Source of the DNA: Eucommia ulmoides
Taxonomy: Eukaryota; Streptophyta; Magnoliopsida; Garryales; Eucommiaceae
NCBI GenBank assembly: GCA_016647705.1
Contig: CM028327.1
Location: forward strand, 4,969,726-5,033,725
DNA length: 64,000 nt
Reading direction: 5' to 3'
A model generated the notes under the pieces. That model made no database searches and was not told where the DNA came from. It saw only the letters and a list, made by a program, of their open reading frames with translations. The first letter of the stretch is position 1, and every line of letters begins with the position of its first letter. The position numbers and the translations under genes were made by a program. Of the stretch, positions 26,811-38,090 are shown one piece after another.

Positions 26811-28102
26811 ACAATTTTGACTCTTCAATCTTTATTTTTTCATACTTGAAATTGCAATTTTAAAATTAATTAATGAATTTCTCATTATAAAGTTCATTAT
26901 TTAATATTTTTAATATATTTTGTCGAATTTTTAGAATAAAATATTTTTGGAACGTTACAACTTACAAACATATGATGTTATCAAGGGATATATTTCATTT
27001 GACTTATATAGTGGTTTAGGCACTATCATGTAATCGACATGGGGACAAAAATCTGACATCCAGCCTTAAATACAATTCTCAGCTTGCACAAAAAATTTGA
27101 CTACGAGATAAGAGAGACGAAATTTCATTACCTTGACTTTGATATTTTGTTTAGAGGTTCTAACTTGAAACCTCATGGCATCAAGTATAATAGCTTCTTT
27201 GACTTATTTAGTAGCTTGGATAACATCTCGTGAGAGTAATCAATGTGGGGCAAAATTCTAACAATTGAAATCAAAATCTTTATCCATATTATGAAATATT
27301 TAGTCGAATATAATTTAAATTGTCATCTTTGCCCGTAGGTGATAGTGGTGGTGGTTCACCAGAACATTCGGTGTTTTGGCCAATGTTTGGCGGCCACAAA
27401 CGGTGGGGGACAATAATGATGGTTCAACGGTGACTGCTGGTAGTACGACGGTGGCCCGATGGCAACACGATGGGCCAACACGGTGGCCCGATGGCAACAC
27501 GACAATGGTCCAAAAGCTTAATGACAAAAAGTAAAAAAAAAATTATAAACAGCATAATGACAAAAAGAAAAAAATATTATAAATTAAGTGTGCAAACTCG
27601 TAATATATGATATAGAACTAGTAAAATAAAGAAAAAAAAATGATAAAGCAAATTATTTAAAGTAATTTTCCTCATTTTAACTAAATAAAAATAATTTAGA
27701 ACAGCAAAATTTGATTGGAAACAACATTAAAAAATAAAAAATAAAAAATAAAAAATAAAAAATAAAAAATAAAATATTAAAAATAAAAAACATTATTTTT
27801 CTCTTCCCCAGAAGAACCAGGTCTAACGTTAAAATAGATTTTCTTAATTAATTTTTCACAATAACCTAAGACTACAAGGTTTAATCAACATTAGAAGATA
27901 CAGCCTCTGTTCCCCCTGCCAGAAGACACAGCAAAGCAGAAGCCCACATAAAAAGTCTTTACAAATTTCAGGGAATTAAACACACATCGCTACCATTAAA
28001 AGGTTAGTGATTACAAACCATTTTTAAGTAAAAATGTTTTTTTTTTGGGATTTTTTGGGAGTCATCATCATCAGTTTTCGCCATCAGTCTGTCGTCTTTC
28101 TA
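26811..28102. other. Intergenic; simple repeats; 3' flank of the FRIGIDA-like gene
   Basis: 27728-27775 holds about six copies of the heptamer AAAAAAT. 27340-27500 contains a repeated CGGTGGCCCGATGGCAACACG word (two copies). The FRIGIDA-like 3' UTR should occupy the last few hundred bases. Confidence 0.5.
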
Positions 28103-29162
28103 TCAGTAGTAAGCTTGCTGATAAACCGGTCCCATCCCGTTGCCATAGCAACCGTACGGTGAATAGTTCATTGGAGGAGTCGCTGGATAACTTCCCGGAA
28201 GTGGAGCCGCTTCCGGCGAGTAAGCGTAAGGCGGTGGGGGGCTTAGGCCGCCGTAGATGGTGGGTGATGGTGGGTGGTAGGGAGGTGGAGCGGCAGCGGG
28301 GTGGTGGTATTGGGTGTGGGAGGGTGACCGGACGAATGTGGGGGGTGTCGGGAAAGAGGAGACATATGCATTGGTGGAACGGCCGGCCTTTGCAGGAGGC
28401 ATTGGGCCTCCGGTGCTGACTCGGGTACGTTTGTTGGCAGGGACCACCGCTGGAGGCGATTTTTTCTTCTCGGTCTTGGTTTTCTCCAGCTGGTCGAGGC
28501 GTTTCTTAAGGTTTTCGGGCGGGAATTCGGAGTCGAGTTTGTACTCCTCAATGCACCTGATTACAGCCCGGAGCGCCGATTGCTCTTTCTTGGCGGCTAA
28601 GTGCTTTTAAAAAGAAGAGAAAAAACTCAGGTTCAGAAAACTCAGAATAGAAAGAGAAGTTTTAGTTTAGTGTTTCAGTTCCCAGATTTCTGTTTCTGTT
28701 CCCGCAAAACTTGGAAAAGAAACAGAAATTCGCTAAGAATTCTTTTCTGTCAAAAGACATTCCCCCCATATTTATGTTTCTGTTCCCATTATTCAGGTAT
28801 TGCAGGAATGGGGAAAATAAACAGACTTCTTGGAACAAGGAAAACAACAGCAACAGAAACGAATTCTGTCGTCTGATTTATTGTTTTTGTTTCTTGAAAA
28901 TTGGGAACAGAAACATAAATTCATGAACACAAAAATTTTGTTCTGTTCTACTCCCACATTTTTAGAACAAATTCTCAGAATAGAAAATAATTGGTTCTAT
29001 TCTGTTTTATGTTTTACGACAACAGAACAAAAAAATCTGAGAACACCACCAAACGGACACCACCTTAGTGCTTCACCTGGAACAAGATCAGAAATAAAGG
29101 AACAAGAAGAATCTGTTTCCGGCCCCTTCCCACTTCCCATATTTTCAAGACAAAATTCTAGA

Positions 29163-29196
<34 letters not shown>

Positions 29197-32142
29197 GAAG
29201 AGTGATATAAGTTAAAGTGAATACCGCAGCACGGCCAGAGTTATTAGGATCCTCGAGAATAGAAATGGCGGCCTTCTTTGCATCCTTGAGGAAGGCTTTA
29301 AGCAAGGGCACTGGTGGGAACTTATTAGCAAGACCCACTTCATATGTAAAATGTACTGCATCCACCTGCTGTCCCCTGCTAATTAATTCTTCAATAATAT
29401 CTGCACCACCACCACCAAAAAAACCGAAAAATAGTTGCTATTTCAGAAAACATTCAACATATAGGAATTCATCATACAGGAAAGAATTCAAGTCCTCCCT
29501 GTTCCCGGTGCCAATTGATGAAGCAGAGAAAAATGGTGATCCAACAAAAGGAGGACGCATTTGGGTGTCATTCGATAATCACATAATTAGTAAATTTATG
29601 ATTTGTTATATTTTGGTGTCTGATTGTAAGAATCAAAAACACTCATCCAAGGTAGCTAAGGTCCCATTTTGTTACTGTTTATTCCCTGCTTCTTGTTCCC
29701 ACTCCCAAAATTTTGGGATTAATGTAAAAAAAACGTGTTTGGTAAACGCGAATCTGTTCCCAAAATTTGGTTTCTACGCATTCCCACAAAACTATTCCCA
29801 CTGCCATACATTTAAAAGAAAAAAAAAAAAAGAACAAATGTTTCAACCAATCGCTTTTCTTGTGGCTGTTCTCATAAATTGAAAGCAACAATTCTGCCAA
29901 TGGTCCTTACCAAATATGTTTCGATTTCCGGAATACTCCAAAACAAAAACATAATTCCCATCCCATCCCCGTTTATTAGAAGTAGAAACAGAAAAGCAGA
30001 AACACTAACCAAACCCCACCTAAACAATTTGGTTCTAGTTACATGTTCTTTTCTTTGGTAATTAGAGTAAAGATATAGCTAAAATTTGACTAAACTAAAA
30101 GGATGGTATGTTTCAACTAAATCATTATTGTAAAATTGTAAATTAAGATAGCCAAACAGGCCCTAATTAAGAAAGCGAAATAAGGCAGAAACCGGCAGTA
30201 CTAAGATCTTTCTGCGTAAGCCTTAAGCTAGCTTGAAAAGTAATTTGCAAGCATATCGGCACCGTTATACTAAGAGAAGACATGAACCCTAATGAAGGAA
30301 CATCGCTCAGCCAAGTTTATGGTACTAATAGTTTTTTTTCAGACCTCCATTCTTATAATTAGGCAGGCTGCTAACATGGTACAAGATCCTCTAATGAACA
30401 TTCAGAACATTTCAACATTATTGTCCACACTAAAATATTAGGGCCTGTTTGCTTGTCCATCAATCGGTTTCTTTTGTTCAAACAAAGAATATATAAATTT
30501 GATTAAATCATAGATAAATGGAAAAATATAAGAACCAATCAAAAATATGATAATTTAGACAACCAAACAAGCCCCTTGAGGAGGAATCCTTTAGAAAATG
30601 CAATGGGCTGCCATACATCATATTAACTTGTAGGACTTCTGTAAGAAAGAGTGAAGGATAGTTGAATAAAATGTTGTAGGGTGGTCTTAGGCCTCTCTCT
30701 CAACCCAAAAACTAGCTCATGAAATGAGATTTTCCCTCACACTAATAACCTGGCCACCCGTCCCTTCCAAACATTCAATGTGAGATAAACACAACAATCT
30801 CCCCTCACACGTCGGACTAACCCTCAAGCAGTCACTCCCTTTGCAACAATTGGGTTTGTGGCTATTGGGTCCATTGTTGTAGCCTAGGGAATACCAAATA
30901 TAAGGTAGTCTTGGGTCTCTCAACCCAAAAGCTAGCTCATAATCTGTCCACCCGCTCCTTCCACATCCCATGTGAGATAAACCCAACAAATGTAGATGTC
31001 CACACCTATTACAAACAAAAACCATGTTGTAGGAACATGGATTGATTGCTTGTTCAAACCCCAACTTAGACTCTTAACACAAACACAGTCATATTGAAGC
31101 CATGGAAATGCATGCAACGCTTTACGAATTTTTCAATTCCAAAGCTAGGACTAAAATTTCACACAGCCAATCCAAACAATGGCTTAGAAAAAGTCAAGGT
31201 GAAACTCAAACCAGAAGAAGAAAGGGTTTTTAACGTACCAGCCATTTTATCACCCAAACCGAGAGAAACAGCAAGCTTGGGCATCTGTTTCCGCCATGCC
31301 GATCCAACCACAAGCTTCCTATACAAGTCAACGTCCTCCTGCTTGAATATGCCGAAGGTAACCAAATGCTGCAAGAAAGTGTGAACGTCGGGGGTCTTGA
31401 CGTTCTCGATCCCGCCGCGTTCCTCCAAGCTCTTCTTCCACGTCTCTGCAATCTCCTTCGCTCTTTCCTTCACCGTCGGCGTCACCAGCAGCCTCTCGCT
31501 CCCTAGTATCGGATCTACCATCACCGGTATCAGAGACTCCAGCAACAAGACGCACGCCCATCCCAAATCGTTCACTCTCTCGCTCTTAGACTCCCTCTTG
31601 TCCAACGGAAAAACCTCCGATATTGCCTCCAACACAAATTTCGCCGGATCTACGCAATCTGCCAAAGCCAAAGGCATTTTGGATCTCATGGCGTCCAATT
31701 CCTTCTTTCTCAATGTAGCAAACTTCCAGAAGCGGCGGGAGTCCATTTTCACGCAGAACGAGCGCAATTTCAGTAGAAGGCCATCAGAATCGTCAACTTC
31801 TGCTTCGGGAACCTCGTCGTCCTCAGATTTGGCAGAACTCAGAGTCGTTAGGGCAGCTTCTTGTCGCTCCGCGACTTTTCCGAGCACGAGTGCGACGGAA
31901 TCATTGATTGTGACCTCGCGCTTCTCCAGAATTTGAAGAGATTCTTCGGTTTGAGTGTCGAGCTTCTTTAGTTTGGCCTGAAGAGCATCGGATTTCTTCT
32001 TGAGGTCCTGTTCAAGAGAAGTGAAGTGATCGGAGAGTTCCTTCCAGAGCAGAGTACAGCTTGTCATAAGCGACGTCTGCCTCTGGAACTCGTCGAAACT
32101 CGGCGGTTCACTCAACTCGCCGGGATCGGCGATTGAAGCCAT
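28103..32142 (-). CDS. FRL4: FRIGIDA-like protein, FRL4 type (3 exons)
   Basis: Exons on the minus strand: 32142-31239, 29400-29225, 28603-28103; 1581 nt, 526 aa plus TGA, phase closed. The start MASIADPGELSEPPSFDEF is the family N-terminus; a GTG-led extension upstream is not used. A coiled coil with heptad-like Leu/Lys/Glu spans about residues 40-105. The Frigida superfamily domain covers about 120-385 (LRSFCVKMDSRRFWKF, WACVLLLESLIPVMVDP, FLQHLVTFGIF, EVGLANKFPPVPLLKAFLKDAK). The C-terminal third is basic then Pro/Tyr-rich (KRTR, YGGLSPPPPYAY, end QQAYY). FRIGIDA proteins are nuclear regulators; in Arabidopsis FRI and close FRLs promote FLC transcription. FRL4-type members are less well characterised, so a role here in flowering time is only family inference. 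Intron 1 holds two MITEs and a TRIM. Intron 2 has an insertion right at the acceptor. Confidence 0.93.
28607..29065 (-). mobile_element. MITE-like insertion abutting the splice acceptor of FRL4 exon 3
   Basis: In gene orientation the insertion starts GGTGGTGTCCGTTTGGTGG (Tourist-like end). It contains many GTTCTGTT/AACAGAAC and TGTTTCTGTTCCC words and ends in a pyrimidine-rich tract, CTTCTTTTTAA. The flanks are AAGCACTAAG (5' side) and AAGCACTTAG (exon side), an imperfect 10-bp direct repeat. The second copy carries the acceptor AAAAG|CAC used by exon 3. The exon-proximal end lacks a clear matching inverted terminus, so the class is uncertain. Confidence 0.6.
29660..30020. mobile_element. Harbinger-like MITE, family A, in FRL4 intron 1
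   Basis: Termini GGTCCCATTTTGTTACTG and, inverted, GGTGGGGTTTGGTTAGTG; TAA on both sides (29657-29659, 30021-30023). Interior words CCCAAAATTTTGGGATTAAT and CAATGGTCCTTACCAAATATG are typical of family A. Confidence 0.85.
30441..30575. mobile_element. Short Tourist-like MITE in FRL4 intron 1
   Basis: Inverted ends GGGCCTGTTTGCTTGTC and GGGGCTTGTTTGGTTGTC enclose about 135 bp. The flanks TTA and TTG are a near match to a 3-bp duplication. Confidence 0.65.
30675..30988 (-). mobile_element. TRIM (miniature LTR retrotransposon) in FRL4 intron 1, with 5-bp target duplication
   Basis: Two short LTRs (30675-30796 and 30899-30988) share TAGTCTTGGG-, CAACCCAAAAGCTAGCTCAT- and TGTGAGATAAACCCAACA-type words, separated by about 100 bp. 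The target duplication AATGT flanks the element exactly (30670-30674, 30989-30993). The right LTR has an internal deletion. Same family as 35687-36028 and 39043-39379, opposite orientation. Confidence 0.85.
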
Positions 32143-32280
32143 TTCCTTTTCCGATCGAATCACCCGTCCAAAATTCCAAATTCAAAAAGAGAGAGAGAGA
32201 GAGAGAGAGAAGAAAACCCTAGAAATTTTTAGAGAGAGAAAGCGAAGGACTGTTGTCGCTGGCGATAAAGCTACGTTGAA
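32143..32280 (-). promoter_or_regulatory. 5' leader of the FRIGIDA-like gene with a (CT)n tract
   Basis: On the minus strand the region upstream of the start holds an uninterrupted CT microsatellite (GA on plus, near 32188-32212) and a CTAGGGTTTTC word. CT-rich leaders and core promoters are common in plants. Exact transcription start unknown. Confidence 0.45.
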
Positions 32281-32517
32281 GCAAGAGGACGGAAGAGTGA
32301 CGTGTCATATCGCAACACCGACACGTACACTGATGTCCGACAAAATGAGCGCGGCTCTACGCTAAACTGCACCGGGGTGTAATATGTGCGTAGGATAAGA
32401 GGATTTGAGGAGACAAGGTGCGCAGGATAAGGGGAAGCAGAGATTTGCGGTAACCGGTGGGAGATGACGTGTGGTGGGTCCCAGTTTAAGGGAGTGTTTG
32501 GATGGTGGGATAATTTA
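32281..32517. other. Upstream region of FRL4
   Basis: Moderately GC-rich DNA that should contain the upstream promoter. No specific motif could be assigned. Confidence 0.4.
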
Positions 32518-32834
32518 TGCCCGGTTTGGCTTGTCTGATTTTTATTCCCATTTTCAAAATTTTGTAATTTAATATTCAAAATGCATTTGCTAAACATATT
32601 TTCATTTCTCAAATTTTGAGAGTATTTTTTGATTCATCTAGAATGTTAAAAATAATAAAATATTAATTTATATTTACTCTGGTAAAATTATTTCCATCAC
32701 CCCCGTTAGCCACTACCACCACACCGGTCATTATACATTAAAAAAAAAAAAAAAAAAAAACAAATATTACAACCAAACGTACTTTTTATTTCTGTTCTCA
32801 TAAATTAGAAGAAACAATTTCAGGTTGTTTCAAG

Positions 32835-33439
32835 TAGGGATGGCAAAAAAAAAACGAACCGACGGGTAACTAAGAGAAACCGAACCAAATGATCCTGGTT
32901 GAAACCGACTAAATGGTTTTGATTTTAATTTTAGTTTTAAATTTAAAAATCGAAATGATTTTAGTTTTGGAATAGTAACCGCGTAACCAATATATATATT
33001 ATTTTTAATTTATTTAGTATTTATAGTTTCATCCATATTTTAATTTTATTTACACTTTTAACCATTTTAATTTACACTTTAGTTGATTTTTAATTTATGT
33101 TGAAACTTGTTTTCATATAGTTAGTTTCGTAAACTGTATGATTTTGAAGAATATTTTTATGTAGTTGATTTTATTATTAGTTTTTAGTTATTTTAAAGAG
33201 TGTATGATTTGGAGAATATTTAAAATTAATAGTGAATTGTGGTTCGCGGTTGTGGTTTTAGTTTTGATTTTTTATAAAATTTAAAAATCTTAAACGTTTT
33301 CGCGGTTTTGGTTTTAACTAAAATTAAACGATACAGTTTTAAAACCGTTTAAAAAAAATCGGCAATTTTGGTTTTACATATCTTAAACAGTTTTGATTTT
33401 GCATGAAACTGAGCCGTAACCGGATTGTTGACATCACTA
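32835..33439. mobile_element. hAT-like element nested in the MITE
   Basis: Starts TAGGGATGGCAAAA and ends TTGACATCACTA. It is flanked by GTTTCAAG (32827-32834) and GTTTCAGG (33440-33447), an 8-bp duplication with one mismatch. The interior is rich in TTTTGGTTTTA/AAACCG words and has no transposase. Confidence 0.8.
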
Positions 33440-33533
33440 GTTTCAGGACAATGGTTATTACCAAACATGTTTCTATTTTCAAAATATTTCAGTCTCATCC
33501 TATCTCGCCGCATCTTAGTTTACTGGAAGTTAA

Positions 33534-34164
33534 GGCCCGATTTGGTAATCATTTCCATTCCAGAAATTCCCATTCCATTCCCAGATTTTTGGGAATTCTG
33601 TTTGGGAATAGCGTTTGGTAATTTTTGTTTCCGTTTCCGTTTCCATTTCATTCCCATTTGATAATTGTGTCCACTTTTTTCTTAAGAAATGAGAAACAAA
33701 AAAAAGTTGTTTCTCATTATTTTCATTCCATTCCTAAAACACATGGTCACTGTTCATCCGCCGGCCGACCACCATCTACCGTCGCCGGTCATATCCGGCG
33801 ACCGTCGCCGATCACCGTCCGGCCAGAAATTTTCCGACCACTTCCGGTCATCGGCCACTGTCACCCACCCGCATTCGCCGGCGACGGCGCCATTGCCTTC
33901 CGGCCGGCGCCACCGTTGGCCGGTCGTCGCTGGTGCCGGAGCTATCGCCGGCCGGTGACGGCGCCACCGCCGTCCGACCAATACAGAAAGAAAAAAAAAA
34001 AAAAAGATTTTAGGATAAAATCGTTACCAAACATATTCCCTTCCCAAAACAAAAAAAAAAAAAAAAAAAATTATCGTTACCAAACGCAATTCTACTCCTA
34101 AGAAGAAAACAAGATTCTCATCTCACTGCTGGAATGGAAAACGAAACGGTTACCAAACGCTACC
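33534..34164. mobile_element. Harbinger-like MITE, family B, nested, with GC-rich core
   Basis: Left end GGCCCGATTTGGTAATC and inverted right end GGTAGCGTTTGGTAACCG with TAA on both sides (33531-33533, 34165-34167). The core 33750-33980 is GC-rich (CCGGCGAC words), as in the family B copy at 19162-19841. Confidence 0.85.
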
Positions 34165-34584
34165 TAAAAAACTAACCAAAAAACACCTTAGGAGCGGAAA
34201 TTTTTTAGAAATAATTTCATCTCATCCCATTCTAGTTTATCGGGAGTTAAACACTAACCAAACACACCTTAGGGATACTTTCCCAGAAAACGAAGACAAA
34301 AGTAAAAGGTTGAGGGTAGGGGCGAGGGGGTGGCTGAAAAGCTGGAGAAAGTGGTGGGGGGTGGTGGGGTTGGGTGCATGGCCCAGCCCACTGACCACCA
34401 CATGCTTGTAGTCAGATAAAGTAAAGACAATGCCGGCCTTGAATATATATCCCAGTAGTACTATACAACATTATTTAGGGTAAATTACACTTTACTCCCC
34501 TTAACATTTGTGTTGGTATCACTTTATCCCCCTATCTTCTCCTTATAATTCAATAAATTTACTTTTCACCAAAAACTCGATTTA

Positions 34585-35278
34585 TGTTGTCCGTCCTCAA
34601 AACTTGCCGACAGATGAAGGATATAGAACCGGATTGCCGCTCATCGATCGCGGTACGTGGAAACGAGTAGTATATTGAGCACCTAACATGTTCACCAGTA
34701 TTTGTAGAAAGACCAATCGGAGTGTTGCTTGACGAATTCTCTCGAACGTGAGAGTAAGTGTATAAACTGGACAAAACAAATGGACAAAAATGAAATAAAT
34801 ACGATATTTGAGCCTTTAATGAATGTGAGTATCTATAGGCAGAGGACTCCGGCTTAGTGTGGACCTCGAGACTAGTGAAGCACGAGGATTAGCCCTAATC
34901 TGGTCCAATTATGACTTAAGCTGGCATGATTGCCAGATAAATCCGAAGAAAGGTGGCCTCGACCTGGAGGTCCTGGACTGAGCCCAACCCACGTGCAATG
35001 AAAATTTAGTCCATATGGCCCAACAATGGGGGTCTAGTGAAGCCCAAATAGCCCAACGACACTTCGTGGACCTTCAGAAGAAGAGTCCAATCTAACCGAG
35101 TGAATGGGAAAAACCTAGGAGAAGTACAGGTAAAGAATAAGGTAGGCCAATCAAAGATAGGAGAATATCATGATGGTAAACTCACGACAAGGTCGGTCAC
35201 AGAAATATCCCCATATATGAATGTATTATACACCCATTCAAATGTATGTGTGGCTATAGTGTATAACAATATAATGCA
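34585..35278. mobile_element. Probable solo LTR
   Basis: Begins TGTTGTCCGTCC and ends ATAATGCA, with ATTTA immediately on both sides (34580-34584, 35279-35283). The layout, with a TATCTATAGG word and CCTTTAATGAATGTGAG, resembles the antisense solo LTR at 58112-58909. The AT-rich 5-bp match could be chance, so boundaries are moderate. Confidence 0.5.
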
Positions 35279-35686
35279 ATTTAATAGAAAGACATTAATG
35301 AAAAAAACTTATTGAAGGAACTATGTTCATTCATAAACTATTAAGATTAGTGAAAATAGTGAGAAAACTATTGTGTTGATTGATTACATTTTGCTTTCAC
35401 AAACCAAAAAGGATGTCTCCACCTTCCCCCAAAACATTTTTTTCTTATAAAGAATTATGTTCATTCATAAAATAGAGGGAACACCTTGTGTTCCATTTGA
35501 TTGGGAGTAACTATAGGAATTAAATCCTAACTCAATACAATTATCATTCCTACTTTTGTTAGTTATTACTGATATAATCTTAATTCCGTTTTCTCATTTT
35601 GATGGGATCCCCATTCTTTTATGTTGCGTTTAATACGTTGGAACAGAGGAAAATGAAATTGAATTACTAGCTATTGGAATGGAATG

Positions 35687-36028
35687 TGTTGCGTTCATCC
35701 CACCTTAGATGTGAAAGGAACTAGTGATCAAGTTATAAATGTGAGGTAAAACCTCACCTCATGAATTAACTAATTAAGGTTAAGAGATGCCCAAAACTAT
35801 CATACACTAGTATCAGAGCATATGTTACAATAATTCTTACCCAACAGCCACAAAAAAAAGAGATTGATCAAGGGTTAGTCGACCAAATACCTAATATGTG
35901 AGAGAGAGATTGTTGTTTTATCCTACATCGAATGTGGGAGGGGATGATAGTCAGGTTATAAGTGTGAGGTAAAGTTTCACCTCATGAGCTAACTTTTGGG
36001 ATTGAGAGAAGTCCAAGACTACCTTACA
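35687..36028 (+). mobile_element. Complete TRIM (342 bp) with 5-bp target duplication
   Basis: LTR1 35687-35806 (TGTTGCG...TCATACA) and LTR2 35911-36028 (TGTTGTT...CTTACA) share AGTTATAAATGTGAGGTAAA-type and CACCTCATGA.TAACT words. Directly after LTR1 comes AGTATCAGAGC, the primer-binding site complementary to initiator methionine tRNA. A purine tract GTGAGAGAGAGAT precedes LTR2. The target duplication GAATG is exact (35682-35686, 36029-36033). No protein is encoded. Confidence 0.92.
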
Positions 36029-36033
36029 GAATG

Positions 36034-36966
36034 GTCATTACCATTCTTATATTTGGTGAAAAAAAATGAGTTATATGTGATATTGGAATAACTATTCTCA
36101 TTCTAATATTTGATTAGTCTTGGCAATAAATCATAAATGAAATACATATACAATAAAATCCAATTTGAAAAACATACATTTTTTTTTTAAAAAATAGATA
36201 ATATTATAACATAAACGAAATAAAATTCCAGATAAGCAATAAATATGAATATTATCCGAACATACAAATATAAATTGATATAATAAGTTCAAATGTCATA
36301 TTAAAGATTTTCCTAATTTGTAAAACTAATATCTTGACCAAGAAGATACCAATCTCGTAATGGTTACAGATCTACTAATCTATTGTTTATTTACTAAGAT
36401 TTTTATTTTTTGTTTCTTGAGAAAAAAAATTTTATTTTATTTTTACATTTTTGAACAATTATGAGCAACAAAAAAAAATTATTCTACGATTTTTTATTTT
36501 TTGTTTTATTTTTCAAAAACAAAAACAAATAATTAAAAATAAATATACTAAATAAAAGACCACCAACTAAATATTTATTCAAAAAAAAAAAAAAAAAGTC
36601 GATAATTACCATTCTTAGTGAGTTAGGAGTCGACAACAGTGTTTTCAGATCTATCTATGGAGGCGTGGAAGTAGAAGTGTCTCTCGTTTTTTGTCGTGTT
36701 TTTTGGATGATGGAGTAAAACTTAATCCAATATAATTAGAATTAACTAATACCAAATTTATCTTGAAATTGTAAATCTCATATTTTATGTGATTAGAAAA
36801 TTTTTGATAATGGGAAAAAAATTAATCCCATATAACATAATTAATAATAAAAAATCTATCAAACATAATAATCGAAATTGTAGTTCCCAATAGAAAATAA
36901 AAATAAAAATCCAACGTCATTCCGAATACAATGATTTACATTCCGTCAAACCAAACGCTACATTAG
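36034..36966. other. AT-rich DNA, nothing recognised
   Basis: No open frame of interest, no element termini. Confidence 0.5.
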
Positions 36967-36980
36967 AATTGTGAATATCT

Positions 36981-37164
36981 ACCAACAAAGTGTAGCTCAA
37001 ATGATAAGGTCCCCTTAAATTAAAATAGTTGAGGAACCTTTGCAAAATTAAGGGTTCGAACCTGTGGAAAAATACTTGTTGGGAGGGACAGTCATGCACC
37101 CTGAACGAGATTAGTCTTCCACCCTGTATGGCTGTGAGGACACTCGTGAATATACCCAAAAAAA
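36981..37164 (+). mobile_element. tRNA-derived SINE with 14-bp target duplication
   Basis: The pol III A box TAGCTCAAATGATAAGG (36993 on) and B box GGGTTCGAACC (about 37051) are both near-perfect. The body ends in ATACCC plus an A tail. The duplication AATTGTGAATATCT (36967-36980 and 37165-37178) is exact. A very clear young plant SINE. Confidence 0.93.
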
Positions 37165-37178
37165 AATTGTGAATATCT

Positions 37179-37298
37179 TCTCAAATTCTTATCTATAAAT
37201 TGACACAAGAACAAATATAGTGGGAGGAAAGTGTAAATATTGATTTTTCATCGATGAATAAGTTAAGAGGCATGCGTATTCATGCATCTGTTCTGTAC

Positions 37299-37331
<33 letters not shown>

Positions 37332-38090
37332 CCACAGAATCTTAGTAAGAAAAGAGGTTCAATGGTCTTACTAATTACAAGTAGATTATTTATGTGGACC
37401 AACTTGTAAAGGGTTTAAGGTAATCCACTTCTCATATTAAGCAACAAAATTTGACAGGAACAAAAAACGAAAAGCTTTTTAATCACACGTATAACAATGG
37501 TGTTTATTGAAGAAAAATGATTCATTTTCAATTGTGGTTAATCACACTTTTATGATTAGATCAAATTGCACTTTATATTCTTACAATACTCCGTCTAATT
37601 TCAATTAAAATATATCATAAAATATATCAGTCACGTTTCCGTTAAGATTCAAACTTCAAAAAATCAAAATTATTAATTGTCATTAATAACCCAAATCGAG
37701 TCGAATAACATTTGTTTCTCTTTTTTTATTCCTTTCATTTATTTCTCTGGCCTTATTGGAACTCAAATAGAGGCGCTTGAAATGAGTGTGACTAAATTTA
37801 GAAAAAAAAAACGTGAATGTGATGGACTGTCGTCGACGAGAATATGAGAAAACCGGACGAATAGCCTATCTTGAAAGTTCAAGCTCACGTCAAGTCAACT
37901 TTGGTCGTGTAGATATATTCGTTATTTTATACAATTTTGTTAAAAATGATAATGCAAATACTCCAAAGGTGTAAAATATAATTCAATCAAAGTGTAATTG
38001 ACCTTTTCAATTGCACCCATAAACATTTTTTGATTTATCCAATAAAAGCAACCAAGAAAATAACAAGGGCGTAAAAGATAATTCAATCAT
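37179..38090. other. AT-rich DNA with a (GA)n microsatellite
   Basis: An uninterrupted GA repeat lies at about 37301-37330. No gene was found. Confidence 0.5.

Larger units (their letters stand above)
32518..34187. mobile_element. Family A Harbinger-like MITE hosting two other elements
   Basis: Left end TGCCCGGTTTGGCTTGTCTG follows TTA (32515-32517). The right end AACTAACCAAAAAACACC is followed by TTA (34188-34190). A second, duplicated right end (CTAACCAAACACACC to 34268, also followed by TTA) lies just beyond. Its body is interrupted at 32835-33439 (hAT-like) and 33534-34164 (family B MITE). Removing both restores the family A order of CAATGGTTATTACCAAACATG, then TAGTTTACTGG, then the terminus. 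Confidence 0.75.

Noticed and set aside
31397..31936. 179-codon plus-strand open frame
   Set aside because: It is the antisense shadow of FRL4 exon 1, whose coding strand gives clear family motifs.
33625..34101. 158-codon plus-strand open frame
   Set aside because: It runs across the end and GC-rich core of the nested family B MITE; same composition artefact.
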